From assembly GCA_900660155.1 (NCBI GenBank), contig CABFPE010000205.1, positions 888,726 through 952,725 on the forward strand: a stretch of 64,000 nucleotides of DNA. The letters are read 5' to 3'. The DNA comes from Hofstenia miamia (Eukaryota; Xenacoelomorpha; Acoela; Hofsteniidae). The notes below the pieces were generated by a model that did not search any database, was not told the origin of the DNA, and saw only the letters and a list, made by a program, of their open reading frames with translations. Below, piece after piece: positions 10,917-21,290 of this stretch (position 1 is the stretch's first letter; the number at the start of each line of letters is the position of its first letter). The position numbers and the translations under genes are program-made.

Positions 10917-13498
10917 ACATCCTTGGTACCAGTTCTTCCCATTAACTTTCTGCCTTCCCGACTAGTTTGCTTCCTCATCCTCCTCGCAAAGCTCACATCT
11001 ATATTGGCTATTTCACCAACTCTATTTCTGCTTCAGATGTTGCTGATCACCTCTGTTCCTCCTCACTTCAATTTGATGATGTCCTTCCCATCCCACCTCG
11101 TACTGATTCTCCATTTTCATCCTTCCATATTGTCTGTAATCAAGAGTCTCATTGTGTTCTCATGGATCCTGAAATGTGGTTGGATGGCCTTTTGATCTGA
11201 TACTATCGCTCTCTGATACTGAGTGCAAATAATTTGGCCTTTGCTTCTCGCCATTGTGATGCTTCTCGTTGTGACTGACTATCTGCACCTCCTAGCTTGA
11301 AACTTACTCCTCAGCGCAACTCTGGCTTCTCTTTTTTGCTTGACAATGCTCACCGTCTAGTCTCATTAAACCGTCATCTCAGTTTTTACAACTTCTTCTT
11401 GCAGTGCTCCTGTTGACTTCATTTTCATTACTGGCTTGATCCCTCTGTTGCTGATTGTTTTGTTCTTTAACTCCGCACTTAAATTTCTCTCCCATATGTA
11501 TCGTTCTAATGGTTGTCAGGATGATGTTCTCATTCCCTCACGTCGTCTTAACCTTGACATTCACCCCTCTCTTTTGATTCTTTTTCCTGTGATTTCTGTG
11601 GTGGCTGTGCTGTTGTTCTCAGTGATCATATGGTTTATCTGTTATGTGTTAACATCCCTCCTTCCAACAGTCTTTTTTGTATTCCCCTTGCTGATTTATC
11701 ATCCATGCTTGAGCACTATTATGATCAGTCTATCACTCTCTCTGATCAACTTGGATATCCCACTCCTGCTCATCTCCTCATTAATAGTGATGTAGCATAA
11801 TCCTTCTTACATTTTGAAAATTATGAAATAACTCTACAAAACAGAAGAATGTTTAACTAACAGTGATTTATTTATAGTTTTAATTTTGTACAAACCAATG
11901 CTTGTCCCCAAACTGTTTGACAAAAATCTGAGGACAATATGCTCCTCCATGATTTTATTTATCTTGATTGGGCCACACAAATAATAGACATGGATAATAC
12001 AAAATTCTGAGGTGACAGGTACTTGTTTCTGATTTACAATTAGTGTAAACATGTTTTACAAGAAATAGTATAAATATTGATCATGACAAATAAATTCTTA
12101 GGAATTGAATTCTTTTGTTTACTGGTTTGACTTTATACTACAATGCAAAGCTAAGCATTTCATGCAAAGTAACAGTAGGAAACCATGGTGAGAACTATTT
12201 TATATTTAAGTCCTCAATTGTGAAATGCTGTAGGTTATGTCTATGCAGAGGGTTTTTATTCGTATGCTTAGCTGGCTACTGATCATTTTCAAGTTACATG
12301 TAGTAATAAATTTGATAAAGGCTGTATAGCTAAATGTAGGAATTAACCTTACATTATTATAGATCCAAAGTTTAGATGAAAATTGACAGATAAAAGACCA
12401 TATCTATTATGATTAAATTACTATATGAAAAAGCTGCAATAAGTTTTATTTCCATCCTTTGTGTAAAGTAGCAGTGTTTGTTATTTATCAGTTACTTAAG
12501 TACTTGTAATAAGTGCAATTAGGTTGCAAATTCATTTATTGTAATAGAAGATAAGTCAAACTATGTTCTGAATATTATTTGCATAACCCTAATTAGGGAA
12601 CGCATAATCTATGTCCCTGAGCTGAGGCACGGTGATTGGAAATTTGATAGTTGAATAAATGGATCGTTGTTGAAAGGATCTGCATCAAGCAGTTACCCAT
12701 TTGGAAGCTGCTAAAGAGATTACCTAAATAGTAATTATTTGTCTAGTGTTAACAATTATTACATCTAAATAATGTAATAAAGTTATAAAGCAGTCAACAG
12801 AAGATAGCCAACATGGAAATACATTGATTTATTATGGCAGTAAAAGCTTGGTGGATGATTCTACAGTGACTTCAACCTTCCTAATGCTTGCTGGAATGCA
12901 ATTGACTCTAATGACGGCTATGAGTCAGCTGTCCTGGATCTTTTTGCTTCTTACACTCTTGAACAAATTGTATTTTCCCCTACTTCCTGCTCCTCATTCC
13001 TTGACTGGGTTTTGTGCTCTTAACCTGATCACATTTTTGACACCACTGTCGTCCCTCATTTGTTCATTTTAACCTGCATGTCAATTCTAGTACCTCATCT
13101 GCTTGTTCAGCTGCTCTTCAATATGCTTGATCTAACAGTGACTTTGTATCTCTAAATGCTGCCCTCTCCTTCATTCTCCATTTTTAATGACTTGTTCTCT
13201 GCTGATGACTGGTGCACCTTCCTTCACCAAGTGATTTCTTCCTTTGATCCTCATCATTGCAAATAGCATATTTCTCTCCCTTTCAATTTTTCATCCCTAC
13301 TGCCATTGATTTTTTTCCTCAGTGCTGAGCTTTAAGAACTCTTTGATGTCTTTCCTCTTTGCAGAGCCCTTCTCCCACTTTGCTTACTCTTGCATCTGCT
13401 TCTACTTTATCTTCTTTGACTGTACTTGCTGCTGTAAAACTTGACTTTTTGTTCTTTATATTTTTGTGTTGTTTGCCTTCAGCAGCCAATAAAGTCCT
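10917..13498 (+). mobile_element. APE-type LINE, interrupted and internally deleted
   Basis: Plus-strand pieces give HIYIGYFTNSISASDVADHL and FHIVCNQESHCVLMDPEMW, which resemble the end of a LINE ORF1 (SF.V..... ..L.PE.WP.G). Then come VNIPPS, LSSMLEHYYDQ, HLLINSDFNLPNACWNAI (the last spanning an insertion), LDLFASYTLEQIVFSPTSC and LDWVL, together the YRPPS, GDFN.P..W, L.Q.V..PT and LDLVL blocks of an apurinic endonuclease. Several stops show it is dead. No reverse transcriptase is seen; only about 400 bp separate the endonuclease from the 3' end CAATAAAGTCCTTC and the ATT-rich tail. The gene fragment is interrupted by the element at 11792-12864. Confidence 0.7.
11792..12864. mobile_element. 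1.07-kb DNA element inserted in the LINE
   Basis: AT-rich insert with short imperfect inverted ends: GTAGCATAATCC on the left and, read inward, GTAGAATCATCC on the right (10 of 12 match). AGTGA stands on both sides (11786-11790 and 12865-12869). Taking out the insert and one AGTGA restores the LINE reading frame exactly (LLINS-D-FNLPNACW), which proves the boundaries. No transposase is visible, so the superfamily is unknown; 5-bp target duplication is unusual. Confidence 0.7.
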
Positions 13499-13568
13499 TC
13501 ATTATTGTTATTATTATTATTATTATTAATATTAATATTATTATTATTACTATTATTATTATTCTTAT
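13499..13568. repeat. (ATT)n repeat between two LINEs
   Basis: ATT repeat with several interruptions. On its left it follows the APE LINE 3' end; on its right it abuts the 3' end of the minus-strand restriction-like-endonuclease LINE. Confidence 0.9.
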
Positions 13569-14775
13569 TTCTCACAGCTTAATGCTGGTATCCCTCTCAG
13601 CTTGAGGAACTCACCAGTTCCCAGGGAGTCTGAGAGCTTTCCTCAGGACTCTAGCTGTTCCTAACAATGCTGCCTTCTGTGCTACTGCTTCTCCCCACCT
13701 TGGTACTCCCACCTCCTCCAAGTATCTCTTATGCTTCTTACTCACTGCTCCTAGAGCTTCTACAACTACCAGGACTACTTCAACTTTCTTTAACGTCCAC
13801 AGCCTTTCTATTTCCCCTGCCAACTCTCTATATTTGTCTATCTTCTCTTTCTCCTTGCTTTCTACATTCCTGTCCTTTGGTATTGATATATATATCACTG
13901 TTCCCAATCTTTTCTCTTTGTCCACTACTACTATGTCTGGCCTCTGTGCTTCTATCACCTTGCTTGTCTGTATGTTGAAGTCCCACAGTATCTTAACCTT
14001 CTTATTTTCTATGACGCCCTGTGGCTTGTGCTCATACCTCTGTTCTCCTGCTTCTAACCCATGCTGCCTGCTCAAACCCCAGTGAACCATTCTTCCCACC
14101 TTGTCATGCCCGAATTTATACTCATTCTATGCCAACTTCTCACACCCTGCTATCAGATGGTCTACTGTCTCCGCCTCTTTCTTACATAGCCTACACTTAT
14201 CAATTACTTTTGCTCTTCTGTCTATATGCTTCTTCACCCAGTTTGTTCTTATTGCTTGCTCCTGTGCTGCCATTATCAGTGCTTCTGTTTTTCTTTTTAG
14301 TCCTGCTTTCTTTAACCACCTGTTGCTGTCTTCTCTGTCACACATCTCTGTGTTCCTCCAGTATTCTCCATGCATTGCCTTCTGCCTATACCTTGTTTGT
14401 CTCTCTGATTCCATCCTACTCTGGTATACCTTCTTTCCATCACTCTCAGTTCTTATCTTCCTTAGCTCCTTAGTGACCTCTAGTAGGGATCCTCTAGGTT
14501 GCTCTTCTACATATTCCTTTAGCCCTAGGACTTCTGCTTCTACAGTTTCCTCCACACTTAGTAGCCCTTTCCCCCTCTTATGCCTTGCCATGTACAGCCT
14601 ATCTACATTTCTTTTAAGTTGAATGCTCTCTCTGCTGCTAGTATCTTCCTTGTCTCCCTGTCTAGCTCCCTAAGTTCATTCTTGTTCCACCTAACTATTC
14701 CAGCAAAATATCTCAACAATGGCATCGCCAACCTATTAATTGCCTTTATGCTGTTCTGCCCATTCAATGCTGACT
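13564..14775 (-). mobile_element. Dong/R4-like LINE, 3' half
   Basis: Minus strand. From 14775 the frame reads ALNGQNSIKAINRLAMPLLR and YFAGIVRWNKNELRELDR (RT thumb), shifts frame near 14600, then GLLSVEETVEAEVLGLKEY, a zinc knuckle CRLCKKEAETVDHLIAGC (CX2CX8HX4C), and a restriction-like endonuclease with RPDIVVVDKEKR, DKYRELAGEIERLW and LGTARVLRKALRLPGNW. A TAG follows CEKLA in the same frame. The second acidic residue expected in the nuclease core (VIDI-like) is Tyr here (VIYIS). The 3' UTR is very short, ending CTGTGAGAAATAAG and then TAA-type repeat. Such an arrangement is known from R2/R4/NeSL-clade LINEs; Dong elements target TAA repeats. Confidence 0.85.
13611..14591 (-). pseudogene. 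LINE zinc-knuckle and restriction-like endonuclease frame
   Basis: One frame of about 327 codons interrupted by a single TAG near 14115. The first part runs from MARHKRGKGLLSVEE through the CCHC knuckle; the second carries VKILWDFNIQTSKVIEAQ, RPD and the EK..KY..L helix of the PD-(D/E)XK-type nuclease that nicks the target for reverse transcription. Because the core acid after RPD is replaced by Tyr, cleavage activity is unlikely even without the stop. Confidence 0.8.
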
Positions 14776-15101
14776 CAGAGGTGGAACCGGCTACCGGCCG
14801 GCCGAGACCGGTTTCGGCCGGGGCCGGCAATTACCGGCCTGCAGCCATTTTGTAATGTCCACGACAGGCCGGTAAAATTACGGCCATTTGCCGGTCAAAA
14901 ATCAAATAAATATTCTTGTTTTTAAGTGACAAGTTTATGAGAAAATATCTGTTGTTATTTAAATGAATAGTAAGACGAAAACAAATTATTCAATTCAGCA
15001 CTTTATACACAATCTACAACGGTTGGTGCTTCAAATGTGTTAGATGCTAGTTTGTATAATTGTTTATTTAAACACTTTATCCTTTTACTTCGCATTTCAC
15101 T
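14776..15101. mobile_element. hAT element inserted in the Dong-like LINE, left end
   Basis: Begins CAGAGGTGGAACCGG exactly where the LINE sequence stops. CAGxGGTG is a classic hAT terminus, followed by repeated ACCGGCC/GGCCGG motifs, strikingly GC-rich against the surroundings. The right terminus is lost in the N gap, because LINE sequence resumes at 16725 right after it. Target duplication cannot be checked. Confidence 0.7.
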
Positions 15102-15347
15102 NATTACCGGCCATTTGCCGGCCAAAAATCAAATAAATATTCTTGTTTTTAAGTGACAAGTTGCGAATAAATGTTTTTGTTAATGAGAAAATATCTGTTG
15201 TTATTTAAATGAATAGTAAGACGAAAACAAATTATTCAATTCAGCACTTTATACACAATCTACAACGGTTGGTGCTTCAAATGTGTTAGATGCTAGTTTG
15301 TATAATTGTTTATTTAAACACTTTATCCTTTTACTTCGCATTTCACT
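14878..15347. repeat. Tandem duplication joined by a single N
   Basis: 14878-15101 and 15103-15347 are the same sequence, starting ATTAC(C)GGCCATTTGCCGG and ending TTCGCATTTCACT, apart from a 21-bp stretch present only in the second copy (near 15154-15174). The lone N at 15102 sits precisely at the junction. This looks like two allelic contig ends placed side by side by the assembler rather than a real duplication. Confidence 0.85.
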
Positions 15348-15559
15348 TTTTGTTATGAATATCGAGCTATCAGATAGTTTATCTGATGCACTAATATATA
15401 AAATGATTAGTTTACAAAGGAAATCATCTAAAATCAACTGTACAAAAATTTAATAATTTCAAAAGAAAAAGGATCAATAAACAAAAAACACAAATAATAG
15501 TAATAAGAAAAAATAATGATGAAATATTAGATTAAGAGAAATTGGCATCTTCATGATTG

Positions 15560-16051
15560 ATGGTTTGCTGAAAGAGTTGGCTTAAGAATTGAAATAATGT
15601 GACGTTATGAGAAGGGCATTACCCTTCTGAAGAATAATTGACAGTTGCTCAAAAAATTGTCTGATTACAAACTTTTGATCAATGTTAGTAGACCGAGATG
15701 CTGCCATAGAACCAATTTTTTGAAGATGTTTGATGGCAAGAGGAGACCAACCACCAAGAGATTCAGCAGACAAAGGAATAAACTGAATTCCAGAAGGAAG
15801 ACAAGATGAGGCGTGCTTGGCAATTTTACGATCATCTGCAACTTCAAGAGCTTGACCAGCAGCAATTCCAGCATGAGACAAGGTTGATGATTGCAAGGAA
15901 CTGGTGATGGTAACATCAAGAGCTGCAGGACGAACGGCAGACCAACAAGGGAGGAAAATACTCCAGGACGAGAGCGAGACAAAGTGAGATTTCTCTTCTC
16001 AAGAATAGGAGCTAGAGCAGCGTTAGAAGCAAGATTAAATATGACATCACG
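15560..16051 (-). mobile_element. Unclassified retroelement fragment, broken
   Basis: Minus-strand translations give NAALAPILEKRNL in one part and SAESLGGWSPLAIKHL, then RQFFEQLSIILQKGNALL in another. These blocks recall the C-terminal region of reverse-transcriptase-bearing proteins common in sponge, cnidarian and other invertebrate genomes, from memory and without a database check. The piece is cut by the N gap and is broken in at least one place; it is old enough that only fragments are legible. Whether the family is LINE or LTR kin is not decided. Confidence 0.45.
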
Positions 16052-16724
16052 NNNNNNNNNNNNNNNNNNNNNNNNNNNNNNNNNNNNNNNNNNNNNNNNN
16101 NNNNNNNNNNNNNNNNNNNNNNNNNNNNNNNNNNNNNNNNNNNNNNNNNNNNNNNNNNNNNNNNNNNNNNNNNNNNNNNNNNNNNNNNNNNNNNNNNNNN
16201 NNNNNNNNNNNNNNNNNNNNNNNNNNNNNNNNNNNNNNNNNNNNNNNNNNNNNNNNNNNNNNNNNNNNNNNNNNNNNNNNNNNNNNNNNNNNNNNNNNNN
16301 NNNNNNNNNNNNNNNNNNNNNNNNNNNNNNNNNNNNNNNNNNNNNNNNNNNNNNNNNNNNNNNNNNNNNNNNNNNNNNNNNNNNNNNNNNNNNNNNNNNN
16401 NNNNNNNNNNNNNNNNNNNNNNNNNNNNNNNNNNNNNNNNNNNNNNNNNNNNNNNNNNNNNNNNNNNNNNNNNNNNNNNNNNNNNNNNNNNNNNNNNNNN
16501 NNNNNNNNNNNNNNNNNNNNNNNNNNNNNNNNNNNNNNNNNNNNNNNNNNNNNNNNNNNNNNNNNNNNNNNNNNNNNNNNNNNNNNNNNNNNNNNNNNNN
16601 NNNNNNNNNNNNNNNNNNNNNNNNNNNNNNNNNNNNNNNNNNNNNNNNNNNNNNNNNNNNNNNNNNNNNNNNNNNNNNNNNNNNNNNNNNNNNNNNNNNN
16701 NNNNNNNNNNNNNNNNNNNNNNNN
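16052..16724. other. Assembly gap (673 N)
   Basis: Run of N. Long open frames predicted across it are artefacts of translating N. It hides the right end of the hAT element and part of the LINE. Confidence 1.
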
Positions 16725-17437
16725 CTCCATTGGCTTCTGCAACATTTTCCTTGAACTAGCATACATCTTCAGGTTGTCCATGTACCACAGGTGACTGACT
16801 GTTCTACCATTCTTCTCCAACTTATATCCTATACTTGTCTCCTTTAACTTTTCTGTGATGGGGATTAAGCTAACTACAAACAGTAGTGGTGCTAAGCTGT
16901 CTCCCTAGAATATGCCTTGCCTAAACCTCAACCTGTGCTCGTCTATCTCAGTCTGTTACTTTCCCATCTCCCTCTAGAAACTCAACCCATTTCCGAAAAA
17001 CTCCATTTGCCTCTAGCGTCCTCAATACCCACCTATGCAATATGCTGGCATACGCCTTCCTGTAGTCTATCCATGCCTTTGCTAAGCTTGTCTTCCTTCT
17101 TCTACAATTCTCCACCACTGCCTGGTCTATTAACTACTGATCTTTGCACCCTTTCGTCTTTGTCCTGCATCCCTTTTGTTCCTCTGGTATCAACCTATTC
17201 TTTTCTAAGTAACATGCCAGCCTACTTGAATTCACTGAAGTTAGCAACTTCCAAGTTGTTGGCAGACATGTTATTGGCCTAAAGTTGATTGCCTCACTGC
17301 CTTTCTTTGGGTACTTCTGTATCAGAAATGTTCTTTGCACCCTCATGTTGGGGAATTCGCAAAAATCTGCCACACTTCCATTTCTGATTTTTACCCATTT
17401 GAATGTTAAGGACTTTGTTACAGCATCGCAGAAGTTA
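16725..17437 (-). mobile_element. Dong/R4-like LINE, reverse transcriptase part
   Basis: The 5' portion of the same LINE as 13564-14775. Minus strand reads RTFLIQKYPKKG, INFRPITCLPTTWKLLT, RLIPEEQKGC, then KAWIDYRKAYASILHRWVL (motif A, catalytic Asp present), a motif B block GDSLAPLLF preceded by an in-frame TAG, and HLWYMDNLKMYASS (motif C, where YMDD has become YMDN). The second Asp of motif C binds metal, so the enzyme is dead. Homology stops about 17437, which fits the 5' truncation usual for LINE copies. Confidence 0.85.
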
Positions 17438-18046
17438 CATTAATTGTTAACGCATATAACGAATCCTTTGACAAATATTTCGCCATTTTGAAAATTGCAC
17501 ATATTTTTATGCATTAACGTATATTTGACTAATTTGGATGAAATTATTACATGTTTTCACCTCAAATTAAAAAAAGCACTTTACTACACAATAGTAAGGA
17601 CTAACGCGGTACAAACAATTAAATTTCAGCACACTTTATTTGCTGAATTGCCGTAAATACAAACTCACCAAAGGCTCTCTTTTTCTGTGGTAAACCTCCA
17701 ACGCAATTTATGTATAACTATGTGTATCTTGTGAATGAACTTAATTTAAGAAAAAGCTTATTTTCAAGCATATTTTGTGCAAATTTCATAAATTTTCAGG
17801 CATTGCCTGAAGGATTGTTGTAAAACAATTTCATGAATATAATCCGGGGCATAGCCCTGGTTGTTTCTAACTCAATATTTATGAAAGATAATATTGCAAA
17901 TTGCATACGAGATTTCATATTGTAGTTATATCTGACTGAATATACTTAAATTCATTTTGTATTGCTACAAAATAGTAAGGTGATTGATTATGCTAATAAC
18001 CAAAATCAGATTTATTATGTAAATAATGCTGCGCAGAAGAGCTTAC
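17438..18046. other. Intron sequence, no feature seen
   Basis: AT-rich DNA between the LINE and the second exon of P450 copy 2. A small GC islet near 17855 (ATCCGGGGCATAGCCCTGG) is too short to assign. Confidence 0.5.
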
Positions 18047-18247
18047 CAATTCTTCTAGACGATTCTTTCCAACGCCAAGTTCTCGGAAGGCTGAGAGAAC
18101 CAGCTTACGATTTGATTGCCATATTTCCCCAGACGATCCAAAAACTGTGTACTGTGGTGTCCAGAATTTTTCTGCAAACATATTCATAGTCTCCATTGCG
18201 GAATATACCCTCGCAATTGTATTAGCAGCGTTTTTTACAAAGCATTC
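18047..18247 (-). CDS. Cytochrome P450 copy 2, second coding exon
   Basis: 201 bp, 67 codons, phase 0 on both sides. The acceptor is AATTTAG before GAATGC and the donor TTG|GTAAGC. Encodes ECFVKNAANTIARVYSAM, FWTPQYTVFGSS, WQSNRKLVLSAFRELGVG and KNRLEEL. W and R of WQSNR form the C-helix WxxxR motif for heme propionates. It splices from 19818 and to 10216; the following intron is 7.8 kb because of nested transposons. The frame is intact and the sequence about 85 per cent like that of copy 1. Confidence 0.88.
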
Positions 18248-19817
18248 CTAAATTTTCCAATTTCACATTCTTGTTCAAATCATAATTGATGCATTTACAG
18301 AGGTGTGTATTATATGTAAATAATAATGTTGTCGTTTCAATACAACCAAAAGCTTGAAAATATAAATCATGGATATATTTTTGATATTTACAGGGCTATG
18401 GTTGGCATAGTGTATCCTAATTGGGGTTCTCTTGCCCATGAGTATTGGTCATAATTATAATCAGATTGAGATTTTGAAACGATAAACTTTAATCTAACCC
18501 GATATGATGGAATTTAGTATTGTGTGAGAAAATTTCAGAATGTAAATAATTCAGTTGCCTTAAGAAACATCTAAAAAATTTTAAGATAAGATCAATAAAA
18601 CAATTCAATGGCTTCAAATGTTTCTGCCGAAAAACATGATCGCTTGTAATTAGTCGACAGTCAACAGGATGAATAAACTCACTCTTGTTGCAGTCGGAAT
18701 GTTTAAACTGTGCGGTAGCGATTGTACATTGCGTTGGAACTAATACAGCTCGTAGTCGAAGGCTTTTTCTTAAATCGGGTCATGTGCATTTCATCAATAA
18801 AGTTGACATTAATTGCTAGTTACATGTATATGATTACCATTACAATGACTATTTGAACGGAGTGTTACATGTAACTGTTTTGCCACATGACAACCAAAGC
18901 GTAGCAAATCATTCACTTTCCCACTTCTTGCTTGCTAGCTATGTCTGAAACCTTTTATAATTTTGCTTTTTTTGGTACCTGTTTTTACTCGTTCATGTTT
19001 TTACTCATGTATCAAGCAAAAATAAATAAAAACGATTAATAAAGGTTAAAATACAATATCATTCTCTTCTACCCGAGCAAAATTTAATTTCTTTACAACT
19101 AAAAAATACTAGTAACACCGTGCCAAATGCGAAAACCCCAAATGCTTACAAAAACTTTGCTAATGAAAAATATTAAGCTTTTTTAACTATGCAATCGCTA
19201 AAATAACGGAGAAATGGACAGATTACATATTTTTAAAATTGTTGATGTTCAATTTAGACTTTGAAGTAGATGAAAATAATTGTCTTAATTCATAAAAAGT
19301 ATTTTATGTAAGCTATTTTACTCAGTAGGATTCATTTTAAAAACTCATGGGATTTTTACTATCAAAGGAAAAGAGTAAATTTAGGGAAGTTGGTTTTCTA
19401 TGTCCTACACAATGTGTTGTGTAAACAACAAAGCTAAAATTCCTACGCACCACACCATGTTGTGTTGTATTGTTTTGTCATTACACGAAATTTTATTTTT
19501 TTATTTTCGATAAATTGTGCATAAAAATTCGGTGTTTGAAACTACAATCTTTATACATATTTCAAAAATAGAGTGGCAAACCTGGGAATATAGCTCTTAA
19601 AATGCATAAAAGCAGAATCATGTTGCATTTCTGCCTTAAATAATTCCTAAATTTGAGGTTAAAATCTGTATGCTATGGTAATCCGTGATAATACAAACCA
19701 GCATATAAACATTCTTGGATGCAAATTTAAGCATTTTTTATAATAATGACTTAAGGATTATTTTTTGAAAATTAAGAAGTAACACATTCTTGTCAAATAT
19801 ACTTGAGTACTACGTAC
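18248..19817. other. Intron 1 of P450 copy 2
   Basis: 1.57 kb, AT-rich, bounded by the splice signals of the flanking exons. No transposon ends or RNA genes were recognised. The matching intron in copy 1 is 1.13 kb. Confidence 0.6.
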
Positions 19818-20096
19818 CTTGATAAGTCGAAAATCGGTCAAAATAACAATATACGTATTTAAACCTGGATCACTTATTGTAATAGCATCCGAATTGTGTT
19901 TTCGTTGCGCTTTGAGCAATTCTAATTCAGCATGGGGATCTCCACGAATGGCATAATTATAGTTACCAAATACTGGATAGTAGTAACCTGGAAATCTTGG
20001 AAGTTTGCGTCTTACTGCGATGCCTTGATAGGTTTTCCAAAGAGCATACAAAACACTTACAGAAGTGGCAGTTAAAACAATATTCCGATTGGTGAC
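19818..20096 (-). CDS. Cytochrome P450 copy 2, N-terminal exon
   Basis: 279 bp, 93 codons, acceptor ATTTTAG before GTCACCAATCGG and donor AAG|GTACGT. Residues 6-19 (IVLTATSVSVLYAL) form the membrane anchor; RRKLPRFPG at 29-37 replaces the usual proline-rich hinge; PVFGNYNYA and ITISDPGLNTYIVILTD continue into the P450 fold. As in copy 1 there is no in-frame ATG, so the initiator lies in an upstream exon, presumably short because the three known exons already give about 510 codons. The ER-anchored monooxygenase role follows from the family. Confidence 0.85.
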
Positions 20097-20582
20097 CTAA
20101 AATAATCATAGCATTTTATAGAATTGATATGAAATTGTACACTATGCATAATAAAGTATGTATTGTATGTTATTTTTGGGTAAAGTAGATGTCTTATAAA
20201 GAGCGCATTAATTCTAAAAAACAAGGAGATGTCTGATTGGTGTAATTGCATTAGTGAAGTCCAGAAACAAAATTATTCCTTTTCAAGTTCTCTATTCGAA
20301 ATTTTTGAACTTAGTTAATTTACTAGAATATGTTTAAACTTAAACCGCTTGGCGTCTATTTTAAATGGCGAACGCTTTTTTCACATTTACAAAGAAATTT
20401 TTCCAAGCTAATTAGCAATTACCATTGCAGGTCTATTGGGGAACGTACTTTATATACAATGTTGAAACTTTCTATTTATGAGTATTGCTGTGGCTGAAAT
20501 TGTTTTTCTTTGAAAATTCGAATTGTAAATGATTTGAATTTTCCCCCATACCTAATGTTCATGTATTTATAAGGTTATGATC

Positions 20583-21058
20583 AGATGGCAAATGAGTGAC
20601 ATATATTAACTAACCACCCTGCTTGACACAAAGACAATTGACCCGTGACCCGACCCGACCTATAGTATGTTGACCCATAACCCGACACATGGGTCAGACA
20701 GTCCATTTTTGGAAAATGTTATATTTGCAAATCTTCAATAAAACTAACATGAAACAATGTATTAATCGTAATGAGAAAAAATAAATATAAAAAGTGGAGC
20801 ATAAAGCAGCTGTAAAACTATATATTAACATTAATTTAGGAGTAGGGTTTATAGAGTACATCATATTGTATACTAATTTGAAATGCACGGTTGCTTTCAC
20901 ACGAATATTTCAGAGAAGTCTTTCAAAAAATGAATTCTCTGACCCAGCAATTTTCAAACTTTTGACCAATGACCCGACACGATCCGAGCAAGTATGACAC
21001 ACAACTTTTCTTTGACCCAACCCACGGGTCGGGTTGGGTCTATACGTTTGCCACCCTT
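20583..21058. mobile_element. hAT MITE with target duplication
   Basis: About 476 bp. Left end CAGATGGCAAATG, right end read inward AAGGGTGGCAAACG; both share TGGCAAA. Multiple GACCCG/CGGGTC motifs lie near both ends. GTTATGATC occurs on each side (20574-20582 and 21059-21067 area), giving the 8-bp duplication of hAT elements. No transposase, so it is non-autonomous. It lies upstream of P450 copy 2 exon A and may be in its first intron or promoter. Confidence 0.8.
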
Positions 21059-21109
21059 GTTATGATCCCAAGGAAGCAACAAAGAATGTTGACAGTTTTT
21101 TTAGATGTT

Positions 21110-21290
21110 CGAAGATATCCCTAACCCACTGAGGCGTGCAGCGTGCAAAGTCAGATATCGCATGGACGGGGGCTACTACTATCTAAGGCTTCGCACAACA
21201 GCACGCCTCGCGGGGACAGAGAAAAGAGACTCTACTTTATTACGTGGTGCTTTCAGATTGAGCATCGCGCTTATAAATACTTTTTAGAGG
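21110..21290. other. Unassigned GC-rich islet
   Basis: About 180 bp with clearly higher GC than its flanks (for example GGACGGGGGCTACTAC and CACGCCTCGCGGGGACAG). Read on the minus strand, ATCTGAAAGCACCAC at 21258-21244 recurs exactly at 28164-28178, followed in both by a similar (A/G)GAGTCT(A)CTTT. A 60-codon open frame crosses it but matches no family known to me. It could be a SINE, a small RNA gene with its promoter, or the end of a transposon. Confidence 0.4.

Noticed and set aside
13667-14622. Leu/Ser-rich plus-strand open frames
   Set aside because: Shadows of the minus-strand LINE ORF, as its lysine- and glutamate-rich frame reads as Leu/Ser/Phe on the other strand.
15665-16820. Long open frames of 257 to 365 codons across the N run
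   Set aside because: Mostly translated N; only the flanks carry sequence and these belong to transposon debris.
21105-21287. 60-codon frame in a GC-rich islet
   Set aside because: No recognisable protein pattern; the nucleotide motif is shared with a site that does not keep the frame.
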